Positions 1 to 11,133 are shown, counted from the stretch's first letter. The stretch: DNA of 44,487 nucleotides from Hyphomicrobiales bacterium (GCA_021775595.1 JAJFHN010000001.1:1-44487), one strand, 5' to 3'. The notes: generated by a model not told the origin, from the letters alone. A program made the numbers and translations.

Positions 1-254
1 CCAGGCAATGTGGCTGGCGGTGTAACGATGATCGCCAAATCAACCTCGTCGCCGATATCGACGAGGCGCGGATAAGCTTTCTTCCCCAGTATCTCCGCTT
101 CCTTTGGATGGATGGGGATCACCTCGCCCGCAAAAGCCGGATCGGCGCCCAGCAAGTTGCTCATGGTGATGTATCCGGCCTTGCCTTTTTTTGGCGTGGC
201 GCCGACGACCGCCAGGCGGCTTGGGTCGAACAGCGCCTTGGCCCAGCCGGTCAT
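1..254 (-). CDS. ADP-forming acyl-CoA synthetase, CoA-binding N-terminus (partial)
   Basis: Only the first 84 codons are present and the gene runs off the left edge. Translated from the ATG at 254, it reads MTGWAKALFDPSRLAVVGAT, then a Rossmann-like CoA-binding domain with the GEVIPIHPKEAEILGKKAYP stretch and DLAIIVTPP. This pattern is typical of the N-terminus of NDP-forming acetyl/acyl-CoA synthetases, in which a phosphohistidine enzyme joins an acid to CoA with ATP to ADP. The ATG overlaps the TGA of the upstream PLP-enzyme gene by 4 bases (ATGA), so it belongs to the same transcript. In this context it may activate a carboxylate made or released by the epoxide pathway; that is inference. 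The ATP-grasp part, if present, lies outside the window, and the substrate cannot be told. Confidence 0.8.
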   Translation of the reverse strand, partial: MTGWAKALFDPSRLAVVGATPKKGKAGYITMSNLLGADPAFAGEVIPIHPKEAEILGKKAYPRLVDIGDEVDLAIIVTPPATLP

Positions 255-1270
255 GCCAGCGCGCCTTGACCGACAAAGAGACTTGGTTCGCCGCCCGAGT
301 GCAGGAAAACCGCATTCGAGATGTCTTTGAAGCGTCCGGCATCGACGTGGTGCATGTAGCCGGCGAAGGCTTTGCCGGTATAGACGGGATCGAGAAAGAC
401 GCCGCAGGCGCGCGCTGTGGCAGTGATCGCGGCGTTGCCGGCCGGCGAGGCCTTGCCATAGCCCTCGCCAATAAAACCGTCATGAATGGTGATTTCGGCG
501 GCGCTGATTTCGTGGCTCAGTCCAACCAGCGCGGCGGCATCGCGGGCGAACATGGCGGCGCGATCGCGTGCCTCTTCGGCAGGCCGGCTCACCGTATAAC
601 CTTCGATTTGCCAAGGCGCGCCGATGAGACGCGAGCCCAACAGCCAGCCCGCGAGTGTTGCGCCCGAACCGACCGCGAGCACCACGAGGTCGGGTGTCAG
701 CCCTTTTTCCTCGCACTGGGCGGCGAATTCGGCCACCGCGTGAACGTGTCCCACGACGCCGAGCGGACATGCGCCGCCGCGTGGAATCACATAAGGCGCG
801 CGCCCGGCCTCCCGCAGCTCGGCCTCAACGGCATCAAGCGTGGTGTCGACCGATGCGCGGTCCATGTCGCGGGTGAAGCGCGTTTGCGCGCCAAGCATTT
901 GCACCAGGCGGAAGTTGCCCTGGATCTCCTCCGGCGGATCGCCCCAATACACGGCGACCATATCCAGCCCGCCGGCCCGAGCGGTGGCCGCGCTGGCGCG
1001 TACGTGATTGGAGAGCGAGCCGGCGCCCGTCACCAAGGTGTCGGCGCCCTTGGCGAGCGCATCGGCAAGCAGAAATTCGAGGCCGCGCACTTTGTTGCCG
1101 CCAAATCCAAAAGGAATCAGATCGTCGCGCTTGAACCAGAGTCCGGGCCCGCCGATTGCCTTTGCCAAGCGGTCTTGCTCAATCAGTGGTGTCGGCGCAC
1201 CGATCAAATTGTGCCTGGGCACGTCGGCGAACGGTCTCAGAGCCTCGGGCAATGCCGCTTTTGTGCTCAT
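251..1270 (-). CDS. xcbE1: PLP-dependent enzyme of CoM biosynthesis (XcbE1-like)
   Basis: A 339-residue fold-type II PLP enzyme of the D-cysteine desulfhydrase / ACC deaminase family. The likely Schiff-base lysine is K60 in FGFGGNKVRGLEF. GAGSLSNHVRASAA matches the substrate-carboxylate loop (GGIQSNH in relatives) and AVGSGATLAGW the PLP-phosphate loop. In Xanthobacter autotrophicus Py2 a member of this family is encoded last in the CoM biosynthesis cluster (xcbB1-C1-D1-E1) and acts in the late steps that bring in the thiol sulfur. The same gene order here supports that role over D-cysteine or ACC catabolism. The ATG directly follows the TGA of the preceding lyase (TGAATG), which indicates translational coupling. 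The exact reaction is taken from the family and context and is not visible in the sequence. Confidence 0.8.
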   Translation of the reverse strand: MSTKAALPEALRPFADVPRHNLIGAPTPLIEQDRLAKAIGGPGLWFKRDDLIPFGFGGNKVRGLEFLLADALAKGADTLVTGAGSLSNHVRASAATARAGGLDMVAVYWGDPPEEIQGNFRLVQMLGAQTRFTRDMDRASVDTTLDAVEAELREAGRAPYVIPRGGACPLGVVGHVHAVAEFAAQCEEKGLTPDLVVLAVGSGATLAGWLLGSRLIGAPWQIEGYTVSRPAEEARDRAAMFARDAAALVGLSHEISAAEITIHDGFIGEGYGKASPAGNAAITATARACGVFLDPVYTGKAFAGYMHHVDAGRFKDISNAVFLHSGGEPSLFVGQGALA

Positions 1271-2626
1271 TCAATTCCCGGCCTTCAAAACCGCGTCGAC
1301 CAACGGTCCACAAGCGCCGGTGTGGTTCGCGTAGTCGAACAAAGCCTCGATTTCCCCGGCGCTGAAGTGAGCCATGATGGCGCTTTCAGCGAGCACGGCA
1401 TCCTTCAACAATACGCCTTGGTCGTGGGCGCGCATGGCGGTCTCGTAGACGAGCTTGTGAGCGCTCTGTTTGCCGATGCGCGCGGCCAGCGCCAGCATCA
1501 CGGCCTCGGACAAGGTGTAGCCCTTGCTGGCCGCAAGGTTGTCCAGCATGCGGTCATCGTGGACTACCAAATTCTCTACCATGCTGAGCAGCAGCTCCAA
1601 GGCTTTGCCGGCGGCCATGGTGAGCTCGGGTATGGCGTGCCATTCGGTTTTCCACGATCGCCCATCGCGCTCGTGGTCGTGCACCAAGCTCTCATTGACG
1701 ATTTGCGCGTTGGCGCGCACGACGCGCGAGAGTGAGCCCAAATGCTCAGACGTTTCCGGATTGCGCTTGTGCGGCATGGTTATGCTGCCGACGGTGCCGG
1801 CGACGAACCCCTCGCTCAATTCGGCTAATTCGCTGCGCTGCAGGTTGTAGACCTCGTGCCCAATGCGGTCGGCGGTGGCGCTGATCAGCACCAGGACGTT
1901 GGCCCACTCGGCGAATTGATCACGTGAAACCGTCCAGGAGCTCTCAGGCGGGGCGAGGCCCAAGCGCTCACAAAAGTGGCGCTGAACCACGAGCGCGTCC
2001 ACGCCCAGCGACGACAGGCTGCCCACGCCACCGCACAGTTGGCCTACGTCCATGCGCGACGACAAATCGACAAGCCGCTGCCGATGGCGGCGAACTTCGC
2101 ACAGCCACCCGGCCACCTTGAAGCCAAAGGTGATTGGCAGGCCTTGTTGTCCATGGGTGCGCCCGGCCATCAGCGTATCGCGATGTGTTTGGGCGAGGCC
2201 GGCCAAGGACGTCTCGAGCTTCGCAAGATCCGCCTCGAACAGCCCACGCGCCTCTTTCAGCGCCATCATCAACCAGGTGTCGGTCAGATCTTGGACGGTG
2301 GCGCCATAGTAAAACCATTCGCCGCTCTCGCCTGGACAGCGGGTCTGCGCCGCTTTGATCAGTCCGACCGTGGAGTGGCCGCTTTCGCGATAGCCCTGGG
2401 CAACCTCATCGAGAAACGCGTCATCGACCGTAATCTCGCGGCAGGCCTTTGACACCTGCGCGGCCTCGGGTTTTGGAATAAGGCCAGCATCGGCCTGAAC
2501 CTCAGCGAGCACGGCGAGTATTTGCAGCCAGGCGGACGTGCGGGGACCGTCATCGAAGATGGCCCGCAGAGCCGGTGTCGTCCAGGCGCTGCCAAAGACG
2601 CGCGAATTCTGCGTCCAGCTCGACAT
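1271..2626 (-). CDS. xcbD1: Aspartase/fumarase-superfamily lyase of CoM biosynthesis (XcbD1-like)
   Basis: A 451-residue protein resembling adenylosuccinate lyase and 3-carboxy-cis,cis-muconate cycloisomerase. It shows the three superfamily regions: YGATVQDLTDT (about 107-117), GRTHGQQGLPITFG with an intact Thr-His pair (about 155-168), and the flexible active-site loop GSITMPHKRNPETSE (about 280-294). Such enzymes usually eliminate or add across a C-C bond next to a carboxylate. The neighbours (ComA-like synthase, second lyase, PLP enzyme) match the bacterial CoM pathway, where two members of this superfamily work on sulfonated intermediates. The start ATG at 2626 shares one base with the upstream TGA (TGATG). 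The long open frame upstream of this ATG lies inside the preceding gene and was not used. Purine biosynthesis (purB) is unlikely in this setting. Confidence 0.8.
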   Translation of the reverse strand: MSSWTQNSRVFGSAWTTPALRAIFDDGPRTSAWLQILAVLAEVQADAGLIPKPEAAQVSKACREITVDDAFLDEVAQGYRESGHSTVGLIKAAQTRCPGESGEWFYYGATVQDLTDTWLMMALKEARGLFEADLAKLETSLAGLAQTHRDTLMAGRTHGQQGLPITFGFKVAGWLCEVRRHRQRLVDLSSRMDVGQLCGGVGSLSSLGVDALVVQRHFCERLGLAPPESSWTVSRDQFAEWANVLVLISATADRIGHEVYNLQRSELAELSEGFVAGTVGSITMPHKRNPETSEHLGSLSRVVRANAQIVNESLVHDHERDGRSWKTEWHAIPELTMAAGKALELLLSMVENLVVHDDRMLDNLAASKGYTLSEAVMLALAARIGKQSAHKLVYETAMRAHDQGVLLKDAVLAESAIMAHFSAGEIEALFDYANHTGACGPLVDAVLKAGN

Positions 2627-4152
2627 CAGGCAATACCCGCGGCGGATTGCGCCTTGCCGACGAGCTTGGTCTGGGCGCGCGCTATTGCGCCCGCGCGCTT
2701 GTCTATGGTCCGCCGAAGAGCGCTGATCTCGGCGCTGAGCGACTTGATGGCTTCGTCGACCCGTTGGGGCGATGCGCCGCCAATGCACGAGCGAGCAGCG
2801 ACGCCCTGGCGGGAATCAAGCGCGCGGGCGATGAGATCGTCGTCGACGTCCAAAGCGTGGCCAATCGCCTGGTGCGCCGCCGTATCGAGATCGACCGCGG
2901 TGGCCGTGGCCAGGTTGCGGCCATCGGTTTCCAGTTGACGAATCATCAAGCCGATCACCTTGTGCGCCTGGCGGAAGTCGAGGCCGGTCGCCAGCATCAC
3001 GTGCTCGGCCATATCGCTGGCGGCCAGTTTCCCCTCAGCCAGCAGCGCTTTGGCGCGCGTCTTGTCGACCTCAAGTTCGGCCATAACGTCGGCCATCAGG
3101 TGAGCGCCTTGGGCGGCTTGGCCTAGGGAAGTTGGAATTTCTGCATAAGCGGCCAGGCGATTGTCCATCTGGCCGCTTGGCGTTCGCATCGATGCCGAAA
3201 TGGTCGTTTGGAGGCCGAGCGCTTGGTTGGCGAGCGAGCGCAGATAACTCAGGGCAAACGGGTTCTTCTTCTGCGGCATGATCTTGCTGGCGCGCGAATG
3301 ACCGTCACTCAATTTCACAAGGCCAAACTCTTGCGTTGCGAAGGTCATCAGGTCTTCTGCCAACCGGTCGATCGTAATGAGCGCGTTTGCGATCAGTGCA
3401 GCGGCCTCGATCGGCAAATCGGCTTGCCACATGGCGTCGCGGGTGTTGGCGGCCGGCGCGTCAAAGCCCATCAAGCGGGCAAGTGCGGCGCGGTCTTGGG
3501 GCGCAATCGAGCCATTGGCGCTGCCGCCGCCGGCGGGCGAGCTGTTGAAGCGGTCGAATAGGATCAGCGCGCGATCGACGTGGCGTGCGATCGGAAAGGC
3601 GAAGCCCAACAGATAGTGGCCGAAGGTGGTGGGCTGGGCGGCCTGCAGGTAAGTGTAATCGGGAAACAGCGTGTTGCGGTGGGCGCGCGCGGTCTTGGTC
3701 AGCGTGTCGGCGAGCGTGGCAAGCCCGTCGGCCAAGGTGAGCAGCTGGCTGCGCGTGGTCATATGGAAGCCGCAGGTGATGGCTTCGCGCCGGGCGCGTG
3801 AAACGCCAAGCCATCCGGCCGCATCGCAATGGGCGTTCAGCCAGGCTTCCCGGTTCGTGTAAATATCGCCGAGCGCGGGATCGAGCTCGAAGTCGTCGGG
3901 CCAGGCGTGGAGCTCGAGCAGCGCATGCAACAATTTGGCGGCGGCCTCGCGCGGGATCGGTCCCGACTTGCTCATCATCAACGTATGAGCCAGGTCGGCA
4001 TGGCTTACGGATTCAAAAAGCTGCTGCTGATTTTTGAGGTCTTCGGCGAACGCCGTGTCGATCAAGCGTTGCGAGGGTGCGGCACTGAGCCTGCCGCCGA
4101 CTTCGAGTACATCGTGATATGCCCGCGGCGCTTGCCCGTCAGGCGTGCGCAT
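2626..4152 (-). CDS. xcbC1: Aspartase/fumarase-superfamily lyase of CoM biosynthesis (XcbC1-like)
   Basis: A 508-residue protein closest by eye to argininosuccinate lyase. The signature loop SKIMPQKKNP lies at about 289-298 and the LQAAQPTTFGHYLLG region at about 169-183. In argininosuccinate lyases that region begins with Thr-His; here it reads TYLQ, so the usual general-acid/base histidine is Tyr168. The flexible loop has ASK in place of GSS. These changes argue against a genuine argH and fit a repurposed enzyme. In Xanthobacter, XcbC1 removes phosphate from phosphosulfolactate to give sulfoacrylate. The chosen ATG at 4152 overlaps the end of the synthase gene by 14 bases and has GAGG 9 bases upstream; ATG 4161 is an alternative. 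A large upstream extension of the frame is antisense to nothing useful and only shadows the synthase gene. Confidence 0.78.
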   Translation of the reverse strand: MRTPDGQAPRAYHDVLEVGGRLSAAPSQRLIDTAFAEDLKNQQQLFESVSHADLAHTLMMSKSGPIPREAAAKLLHALLELHAWPDDFELDPALGDIYTNREAWLNAHCDAAGWLGVSRARREAITCGFHMTTRSQLLTLADGLATLADTLTKTARAHRNTLFPDYTYLQAAQPTTFGHYLLGFAFPIARHVDRALILFDRFNSSPAGGGSANGSIAPQDRAALARLMGFDAPAANTRDAMWQADLPIEAAALIANALITIDRLAEDLMTFATQEFGLVKLSDGHSRASKIMPQKKNPFALSYLRSLANQALGLQTTISASMRTPSGQMDNRLAAYAEIPTSLGQAAQGAHLMADVMAELEVDKTRAKALLAEGKLAASDMAEHVMLATGLDFRQAHKVIGLMIRQLETDGRNLATATAVDLDTAAHQAIGHALDVDDDLIARALDSRQGVAARSCIGGASPQRVDEAIKSLSAEISALRRTIDKRAGAIARAQTKLVGKAQSAAGIA

Positions 4153-5050
4153 CGACGACATCCTCATCATCAGCGGCTTCTTCGCTCCCATTGTCGCCGT
4201 CTTCGACCTTGGCCGGATCCCATTGACCGGTTTGAACCGAAATTTGGGCGATCGGGGCAAATGTCTCAAAGCGCAAGCCCGAGCGCAGAGCCTCAAGAGC
4301 CAGGCAATCGTTGACGTCGATATTGCCCAGATTGACGTTGACGCCGATCTTCTTGATGAGCTCGGCCTGCTGCGGTTTCTGGGGCGCTTCCCAAATGAGC
4401 CAGTCGAGCTTGTCACCGGCGATGCCGGTGATCTCATCGAGCAGGTCTTGGCGAATACCGCCTTCGTCGTCGTAAATACCGACGCTGGCGCCGGATTCGC
4501 GCCCCTCGATGATCACCCAAGAAGCGCCGCCCTCCAGATCTTCCAGCGCCTGCTCGGCCATCTCCGTCGGCGATTGCTGATTGTTGGGGTCTTTGCGACC
4601 AACTTCGGTGATGGCGACGAGGTCGGCGTTCAGCGCACAATCGATGACGCGCTGACGGCGCCCGTCGGCCAGATTGATCGTGCCTTCGGATATTTCGACA
4701 GCCTTGAATCCGAGCGCCTTGGCGCGGGACATATAGACCCGGCAGTGCTCCTGCACGATCGAAGCTTCAAGCATGGTACCGCCGGGATAGGTGAGGATGT
4801 CGCAGGAATTGAGCGCTTCAATCTTGCGCTCTAAAACGTGTGCCGGCGTCAAAGCCGATGTGCCGAAGCCAAATTTCCAATGGTCGACATGGCCGCCGAT
4901 CACATCGAGCAAGTCTTCGGTGGCCTGCGCGCCAAGACCGGTATCGATCACCATCGTGACGCCGGTGCTCCGGGGCCGGCGCGAACGCCGGTCGATGGCC
5001 TTATCAAGGCCCCAGACGCCGCGCCAGGGCGACTTAAATGACCTCCACAT
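4139..5050 (-). CDS. xcbB1: Phosphosulfolactate synthase (ComA/XcbB1 type)
   Basis: A 303-residue TIM-barrel protein of the ComA family, which adds sulfite to phosphoenolpyruvate to form (R)-phosphosulfolactate, the first step toward coenzyme M. Family-like segments in order are TMVIDTGL, DHWKFGFGTS, YPGGTMLE, VEISEGTI, EVGRKDP, IIEGRESG, LIWEAPQKPQQ and VNVNLGNI. The C-terminus has an added acidic tail (about 280-303, rich in Asp and Glu). The start at 5050 has AAAGGAG 10 bases upstream and overlaps the previous gene by 17 bases. ComA homologues also occur in sulfolactate and spore metabolism, but the adjoining lyases and CoM-using enzymes make CoM biosynthesis by far the best reading. Confidence 0.9.
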   Translation of the reverse strand: MWRSFKSPWRGVWGLDKAIDRRSRRPRSTGVTMVIDTGLGAQATEDLLDVIGGHVDHWKFGFGTSALTPAHVLERKIEALNSCDILTYPGGTMLEASIVQEHCRVYMSRAKALGFKAVEISEGTINLADGRRQRVIDCALNADLVAITEVGRKDPNNQQSPTEMAEQALEDLEGGASWVIIEGRESGASVGIYDDEGGIRQDLLDEITGIAGDKLDWLIWEAPQKPQQAELIKKIGVNVNLGNIDVNDCLALEALRSGLRFETFAPIAQISVQTGQWDPAKVEDGDNGSEEAADDEDVVDAHA

Positions 5051-5999
5051 CTTTGGTGAGCTCCTTTAGCGCCTGTTCCACCATTTGCAGATCGGTGCCC
5101 CACGGCACGACCGCTACGTTGCCGTCCTGTTCGATGCCGAATTCAAGCAGACAACATTTCAGCATGGTGAATTCGTCGCGATCGCCTGCGATCTTGCGGG
5201 GACACATTTCGACGCGAGGCGGTTCATCACCATAATAATGGCGATGGAATTGAAGGGACCGTTCGCAGCCGATCAGCGTCCAGTCCTTGCGCTCGGGGGG
5301 GCGTTCGTCGAGGAAGTAGACCGGCGCCCCCAAGTCATCGAGCCCGCCTGAGCGGCAGGGCACCAAATAGGCTTTGGGCTTCACCTGGGCCGCCAAATCG
5401 CGCACCTCGATGCGTTCGAGCTCCAGCAAGATCGGCGGTAGATCGGCATAGGTCAGCACATGCTCGATCAAGTGGAAGAGCTTTGGCGGCTCGGGCGGTG
5501 CAACCTCGACCACGCGAATGACGAGCGGGTCGGGATGATGAATGAAGTTGATGTGGTCGAACAGACCTTCGCAGATCAGCGTACGATCGGGACCAACACC
5601 AATCTTCTTCGCCAGTTTGGCCAGGTCGGTGCGGTTGGCGCAGTCGGTTTCTTCGTCCTTGGCGTAGACGCATGTATCGGGAAGGGCCAGCACTTCGATG
5701 TGTTCGATCGGCGCGAACAGGGGTTCCCGGTCTTCGGCGTGAATGGCGACCAAGGCGCGCTCGTCGCCTTCACCCTCAAGCACAATAAAATTTGTGCGCC
5801 GATAGGCTTCGCGGCCCATAAAGTGGGAGACAATACCCTCTTCGCTCATCTCGCCGTCATATGGCTGACAGCTCACACCGCGATAAGGGATCTGAATGAC
5901 GTTCTTGCGGTCGCGGTAACTCGGCCACTTGGACGCAGACGCCTTGGCAGCGTTGCCGTCGTGCTTTGCTTCGTCGCGTGTCAGAACCTTTGTCGTCAT
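5034..5999 (-). CDS. Conserved-looking protein of unknown function in the CoM/epoxide operon
   Basis: I do not recognise this family. From the ATG at 5999 it is 321-322 residues with no signal peptide or membrane segment. It is rich in Cys and His: CVYAKDEETDC, LFDHINFIHHPDP, a short proline run VAPPEPPKLFHLIEH, YLVPCRSGG, LQFHRHYYGDEPP and a C-terminal MLKCCLLEFGIEQD. These suggest a metal- or ligand-binding fold but do not prove one. It lies between the CoA-transferase B subunit (35 bases upstream) and phosphosulfolactate synthase (17-base overlap), inside an otherwise fully assignable pathway. Start choice is uncertain: AGGAGG lies about 20 bases before this ATG, and a TTG at 6029 or a GTG immediately before the ATG would also be in frame. 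A role in CoM synthesis, CoM recycling or acetoacetate handling is inference. Confidence 0.75.
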   Translation of the reverse strand: MTTKVLTRDEAKHDGNAAKASASKWPSYRDRKNVIQIPYRGVSCQPYDGEMSEEGIVSHFMGREAYRRTNFIVLEGEGDERALVAIHAEDREPLFAPIEHIEVLALPDTCVYAKDEETDCANRTDLAKLAKKIGVGPDRTLICEGLFDHINFIHHPDPLVIRVVEVAPPEPPKLFHLIEHVLTYADLPPILLELERIEVRDLAAQVKPKAYLVPCRSGGLDDLGAPVYFLDERPPERKDWTLIGCERSLQFHRHYYGDEPPRVEMCPRKIAGDRDEFTMLKCCLLEFGIEQDGNVAVVPWGTDLQMVEQALKELTKDVEVI

Positions 6000-6034
6000 C
6001 ACAGGTCTGCCCAGTGGGCACCTCCTCAAGCAGT

Positions 6035-6868
6035 CTACCCGAAACCACGCTTGCGGTCGCCGGGTTGAAGCTCGCGTTCGTGAATCCTCATCGGATCGAG
6101 CCGGCGAATGAGTTCCACGACCTCCGGCTCGGGCAGGGGAATCGTAGCGACGTCATCGGCGAGCTTCGGCTCGAATTGCGTGCTTTCCATCACGTCGTCA
6201 ACAGACGTGTCGGAATACAAGCCAGTGAGTCTCATATGGCCATCATCGTCGAAATCGAAAACCCCTAGGTCGGTCACCAGGCTGTCGGGACCGCCACCGC
6301 GATGGCCCAATTCAGCTGGCCGCCGGCCATCGAGCGTACGATGGCCGAGATTGGTGATGAAGTCGCATTTCTCGACCAACCGGTAACGCCGTTTGCCTTG
6401 ATCGTTGGCCGGCGCGCGGTGCGCGGCGGTCCACAGCGTCATGGCGCCGACGTCGCAAGAGAGATTGCAGCCACCGCCGCCGCCTGGAAGCTTCAGCTTC
6501 AATTCGTTGGCGCCGAGCCGCGTGACGTTGCAACTGCCCCATTTGTCGATCTGCAGGCCGGAGAGAAACATGCGGTCCATGCGGCCGGCTGCCGCCAGAT
6601 CGAACAGTTCCTCGATGTCGAGTGCGGCTTCCGATCCCCGGTCCATCACCCAGTCGTTGGATGTCGGCGCCAGGAACGGCGGATTGGGATTGATGCCGTA
6701 GGTGGCGCCGGCCACCAGCACCAGGTCGGGTGCGTGGGTCCGTTTGGCCACGTGCAAGGCGAGCTGCACGAGCGGCGATCCGAATCCGTGGAAGGCGGCG
6801 GTTCCATCGTCAATGGTGCGGGCAATCGCCGCGATCATCGTTTCGCCGAGAGTTACTTGGCCACTCAT
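6035..6868 (-). CDS. CoA-transferase family I, subunit B
   Basis: A 277-residue protein of the GctB/IpdB-like CoA-transferase family, paired with the A subunit just upstream through a 4-base ATGA overlap. Visible features are FHGFGSPLVQLALHVAK near the N-terminus, AGATYGINPNPPF, the glycine-rich KLPGGGGGCNLS, and VEKCDFITNLGHRT. Family I CoA-transferases move CoA between acyl groups through a glutamyl-CoA thioester on this subunit; I cannot place the glutamate with certainty. In this operon the obvious acceptor is acetoacetate, or the homologous 3-oxoacid, made by the carboxylase, which would yield acetoacetyl-CoA for thiolysis. That substrate is inferred. A much longer in-frame extension across the A-subunit gene is not real coding sequence. 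Confidence 0.85.
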   Translation of the reverse strand: MSGQVTLGETMIAAIARTIDDGTAAFHGFGSPLVQLALHVAKRTHAPDLVLVAGATYGINPNPPFLAPTSNDWVMDRGSEAALDIEELFDLAAAGRMDRMFLSGLQIDKWGSCNVTRLGANELKLKLPGGGGGCNLSCDVGAMTLWTAAHRAPANDQGKRRYRLVEKCDFITNLGHRTLDGRRPAELGHRGGGPDSLVTDLGVFDFDDDGHMRLTGLYSDTSVDDVMESTQFEPKLADDVATIPLPEPEVVELIRRLDPMRIHERELQPGDRKRGFG

Positions 6869-7851
6869 GCCGGCGTACTCCCATAGAGCGACATCCATGC
6901 CTCGTCGCCATCTTTCCAAGAGCCCAAATGGCGCGCGGTGTCTTCGCCGCCGACCTTTTCCAGATAAGCCTCGTGGCTGGTGCAACCAAAGACGAAGGGA
7001 TCGAGATAGCCCGATTTGAAGGCCTCGGCGCCCTGCTTGGCTTGATCGTAGTAGTCTTTGGTGTGTGGCCGGTCGTAGGCATAGAAGGGGTAGCACGCGG
7101 TCGGGTGCGCGCCCATCGGCACTTCCGCCAAGGCGGTGACGTAAAAATAGGGGATGTTGGCGCCGCCCAGTTCCTTCAACCGTTCGTTGGAGACAATCTC
7201 TTCGACCGAGGCGACAACCTTCTTCGACGCCTTGGCGAACAGAATGTCGGCCACCGGCGGTCCTTCGATGCGCAAATTGCCGTGCGCGTCGCCATATTGG
7301 GCGTGAATGATCGCGACATCGGGTTGCACAGCGGGCACCAAGGTCAGCTCCTCGCCCGTGTAGGGGCAAGTCATGGTCTTGTATTCGGGATGCATGTCGA
7401 ACACCGAGGTGCCGCGGATCGAGCGCACCGGCATGAACGGCAATCCCATGATTGTGGCGCGTAACTGCTGGACCACCGTATAGCAGCAGCTGTCGTTGAC
7501 TTTCACATCGCCGGATTCGCACGCCCGCCGGTAGTTGGGGGCCATGCCGAAATCCTGCTCGAAACCGACATAGCTTTCGCTCGATTCCGAGACGCAGCCG
7601 CCGGCGCACAACAAATCGATATCGATGCCATGGGCCGAACCAACGACGTTGAGGTCCTTCACGCCCTTGCGGATGAGGGCGCGGATGATCGCCATCGGCT
7701 CGCGTGAGGAGAGCCCGCCGCCGACGGCAACGGTGTTGCCGTTTTCGACGTGACCTATCAGCTCGTCGAGTTCGGTGCGCTTGTCGCCAGCTGTGTGAAC
7801 GGGCGCGCCGGGCCAATCGGATCCATTTCCATTGGTTGGTGCGTCGGTCAT
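6865..7851 (-). CDS. CoA-transferase family I, subunit A
   Basis: A 328-residue protein of the glutaconate/3-oxoacid CoA-transferase alpha type. Key stretches are [20 protein letters not shown] (about 37-56), [48 protein letters not shown] and the conserved [10 protein letters not shown]. Its ATG overlaps the TGA of xecE by 4 bases, and its own TGA overlaps the B subunit start by 4 bases, so the two subunits are made in step. The pair most likely forms an alpha-beta enzyme that activates the product of CoM-dependent epoxide carboxylation. The N-terminal 20 residues look disordered. Confidence 0.87.
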   Translation of the reverse strand: MTDAPTNGNGSDWPGAPVHTAGDKRTELDELIGHVENGNTVAVGGGLSSREPMAIIRALIRKGVKDLNVVGSAHGIDIDLLCAGGCVSESSESYVGFEQDFGMAPNYRRACESGDVKVNDSCCYTVVQQLRATIMGLPFMPVRSIRGTSVFDMHPEYKTMTCPYTGEELTLVPAVQPDVAIIHAQYGDAHGNLRIEGPPVADILFAKASKKVVASVEEIVSNERLKELGGANIPYFYVTALAEVPMGAHPTACYPFYAYDRPHTKDYYDQAKQGAEAFKSGYLDPFVFGCTSHEAYLEKVGGEDTARHLGSWKDGDEAWMSLYGSTPA

Positions 7852-8603
7852 ATCGCAGTCATGCCTCCGTCGACAGCAAACAGCGAACCGGTGACAAAGG
7901 CCGCTTGATCGCTCAGTAGAAAAACAACCGCCTCGGCGATGTCTTTTGGCTCACCAAACCGGCCGATGGGATATTTGGACAGGCGTTTGGCCAAAGTCTC
8001 GGGATCCATATCGCTGCCGAGAAGCTGTTTGCCCATGCCTGTCGAGGCCACGGTGCCAGGATTGACGGCGTTCACGCGCACGCCCTTGCCGGAATAGTCG
8101 GCCGCCATTTGCCGCGTCATATTGACGATGGCGCCCTTGGCGGCACAATAGGAGGCCATGGTTGGGATGCCTACCATGCCGGCCACCGACCCGAAATTGA
8201 CGATCGCACCCGTGCCGCGCTCGAGCATGCCGGGCAACACGGCGCGCGAGGCCAAGAACGTTCCGGTGACGTTGACCGCCATCATTCGCTCCCAGCCCTC
8301 GAGCGTTTCTTCATGCATCGGCGCGAATCCGGCGATGCCGGCATTGTTCACCAACCCATCGATCTGACCGAAGTCCTTCAAGATGGCGTCAAAGGCAGTT
8401 GTCATCGCCGCTTCGTCGGTGACGTTGCCGGCATAGCCTTTGGAGTCCTTGAGCTTGGCGGCTGACGCTTCGGCGTCGGCGCCGTTGAGGTCGATCAAGG
8501 CCAGCTTGGCGCCTTCGCGGGCGCAGGCCTCAGCCGTCGAAAATCCAATTCCGGCTGCTCCGCCGGTTATCGCCACAACTTTTCCGTTCAAACGGTCTGC
8601 CAT
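7848..8603 (-). CDS. xecE: S-2-hydroxypropyl-CoM dehydrogenase
   Basis: A 251-residue classical short-chain dehydrogenase with TGGAAGIG cofactor loop (13-20), NNAG (86-89) and catalytic Ser139, Tyr152 and Lys156. It carries RLSK at 207-210, matching the Arg/Lys pair that binds the CoM sulfonate in the S-specific enzyme of Xanthobacter Py2. The stretches [15 protein letters not shown] and [17 protein letters not shown], and the C-terminal AFVTG...AVDGGMTAI, agree with what I remember of that enzyme. It oxidises the S-alcohol made by epoxide opening to 2-ketoalkyl-CoM with NAD+. A ribosome site GGGGAA lies just before the ATG; the 71-base spacer after xecD is the main gap in this part of the operon. 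Confidence 0.9.
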   Translation of the reverse strand: MADRLNGKVVAITGGAAGIGFSTAEACAREGAKLALIDLNGADAEASAAKLKDSKGYAGNVTDEAAMTTAFDAILKDFGQIDGLVNNAGIAGFAPMHEETLEGWERMMAVNVTGTFLASRAVLPGMLERGTGAIVNFGSVAGMVGIPTMASYCAAKGAIVNMTRQMAADYSGKGVRVNAVNPGTVASTGMGKQLLGSDMDPETLAKRLSKYPIGRFGEPKDIAEAVVFLLSDQAAFVTGSLFAVDGGMTAI

Positions 8604-8674
8604 TTACTTTTCCCCAACTGAGTGTTCACGAATTTCCATCACAAGATTCCAAAATCCAAATTGCCCGAAACCGC

Positions 8675-11052
<2,378 letters not shown>

Positions 11053-11059
11053 TTAGTCT

Positions 11060-11088
11060 GTTGCAGGGGCCGGCGCGGCGCCTGCAAC
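11060..11088. other. Intergenic hairpin between the zinc-ribbon gene and xecC
   Basis: GTTGCAGG at 11060-11067 pairs perfectly with CCTGCAAC at 11081-11088, with an inner GCC/GGC pairing and a 5-base loop. No T-run follows on the minus strand, so an intrinsic terminator is unlikely. An RNA processing or stabilising element in the operon message is a reasonable guess. Confidence 0.5.
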
Positions 11089-11133
11089 GAAACGATTATG
11101 ACGTAATACGTAATGTCGGAGTCTTGATCTCGA

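Noticed and set aside
191-1735. 514-codon open frame on the plus strand
   Set aside because: Antisense to the PLP-enzyme and lyase genes, both of which show clear family motifs. It is a product of high GC and codon-position bias.
6869-7816. Upstream extension that would make a 593-residue CoA-transferase B protein
   Set aside because: The extension is Arg-rich and lies in another frame of the A-subunit gene. The ATGA overlap gives the proper start at 6868.
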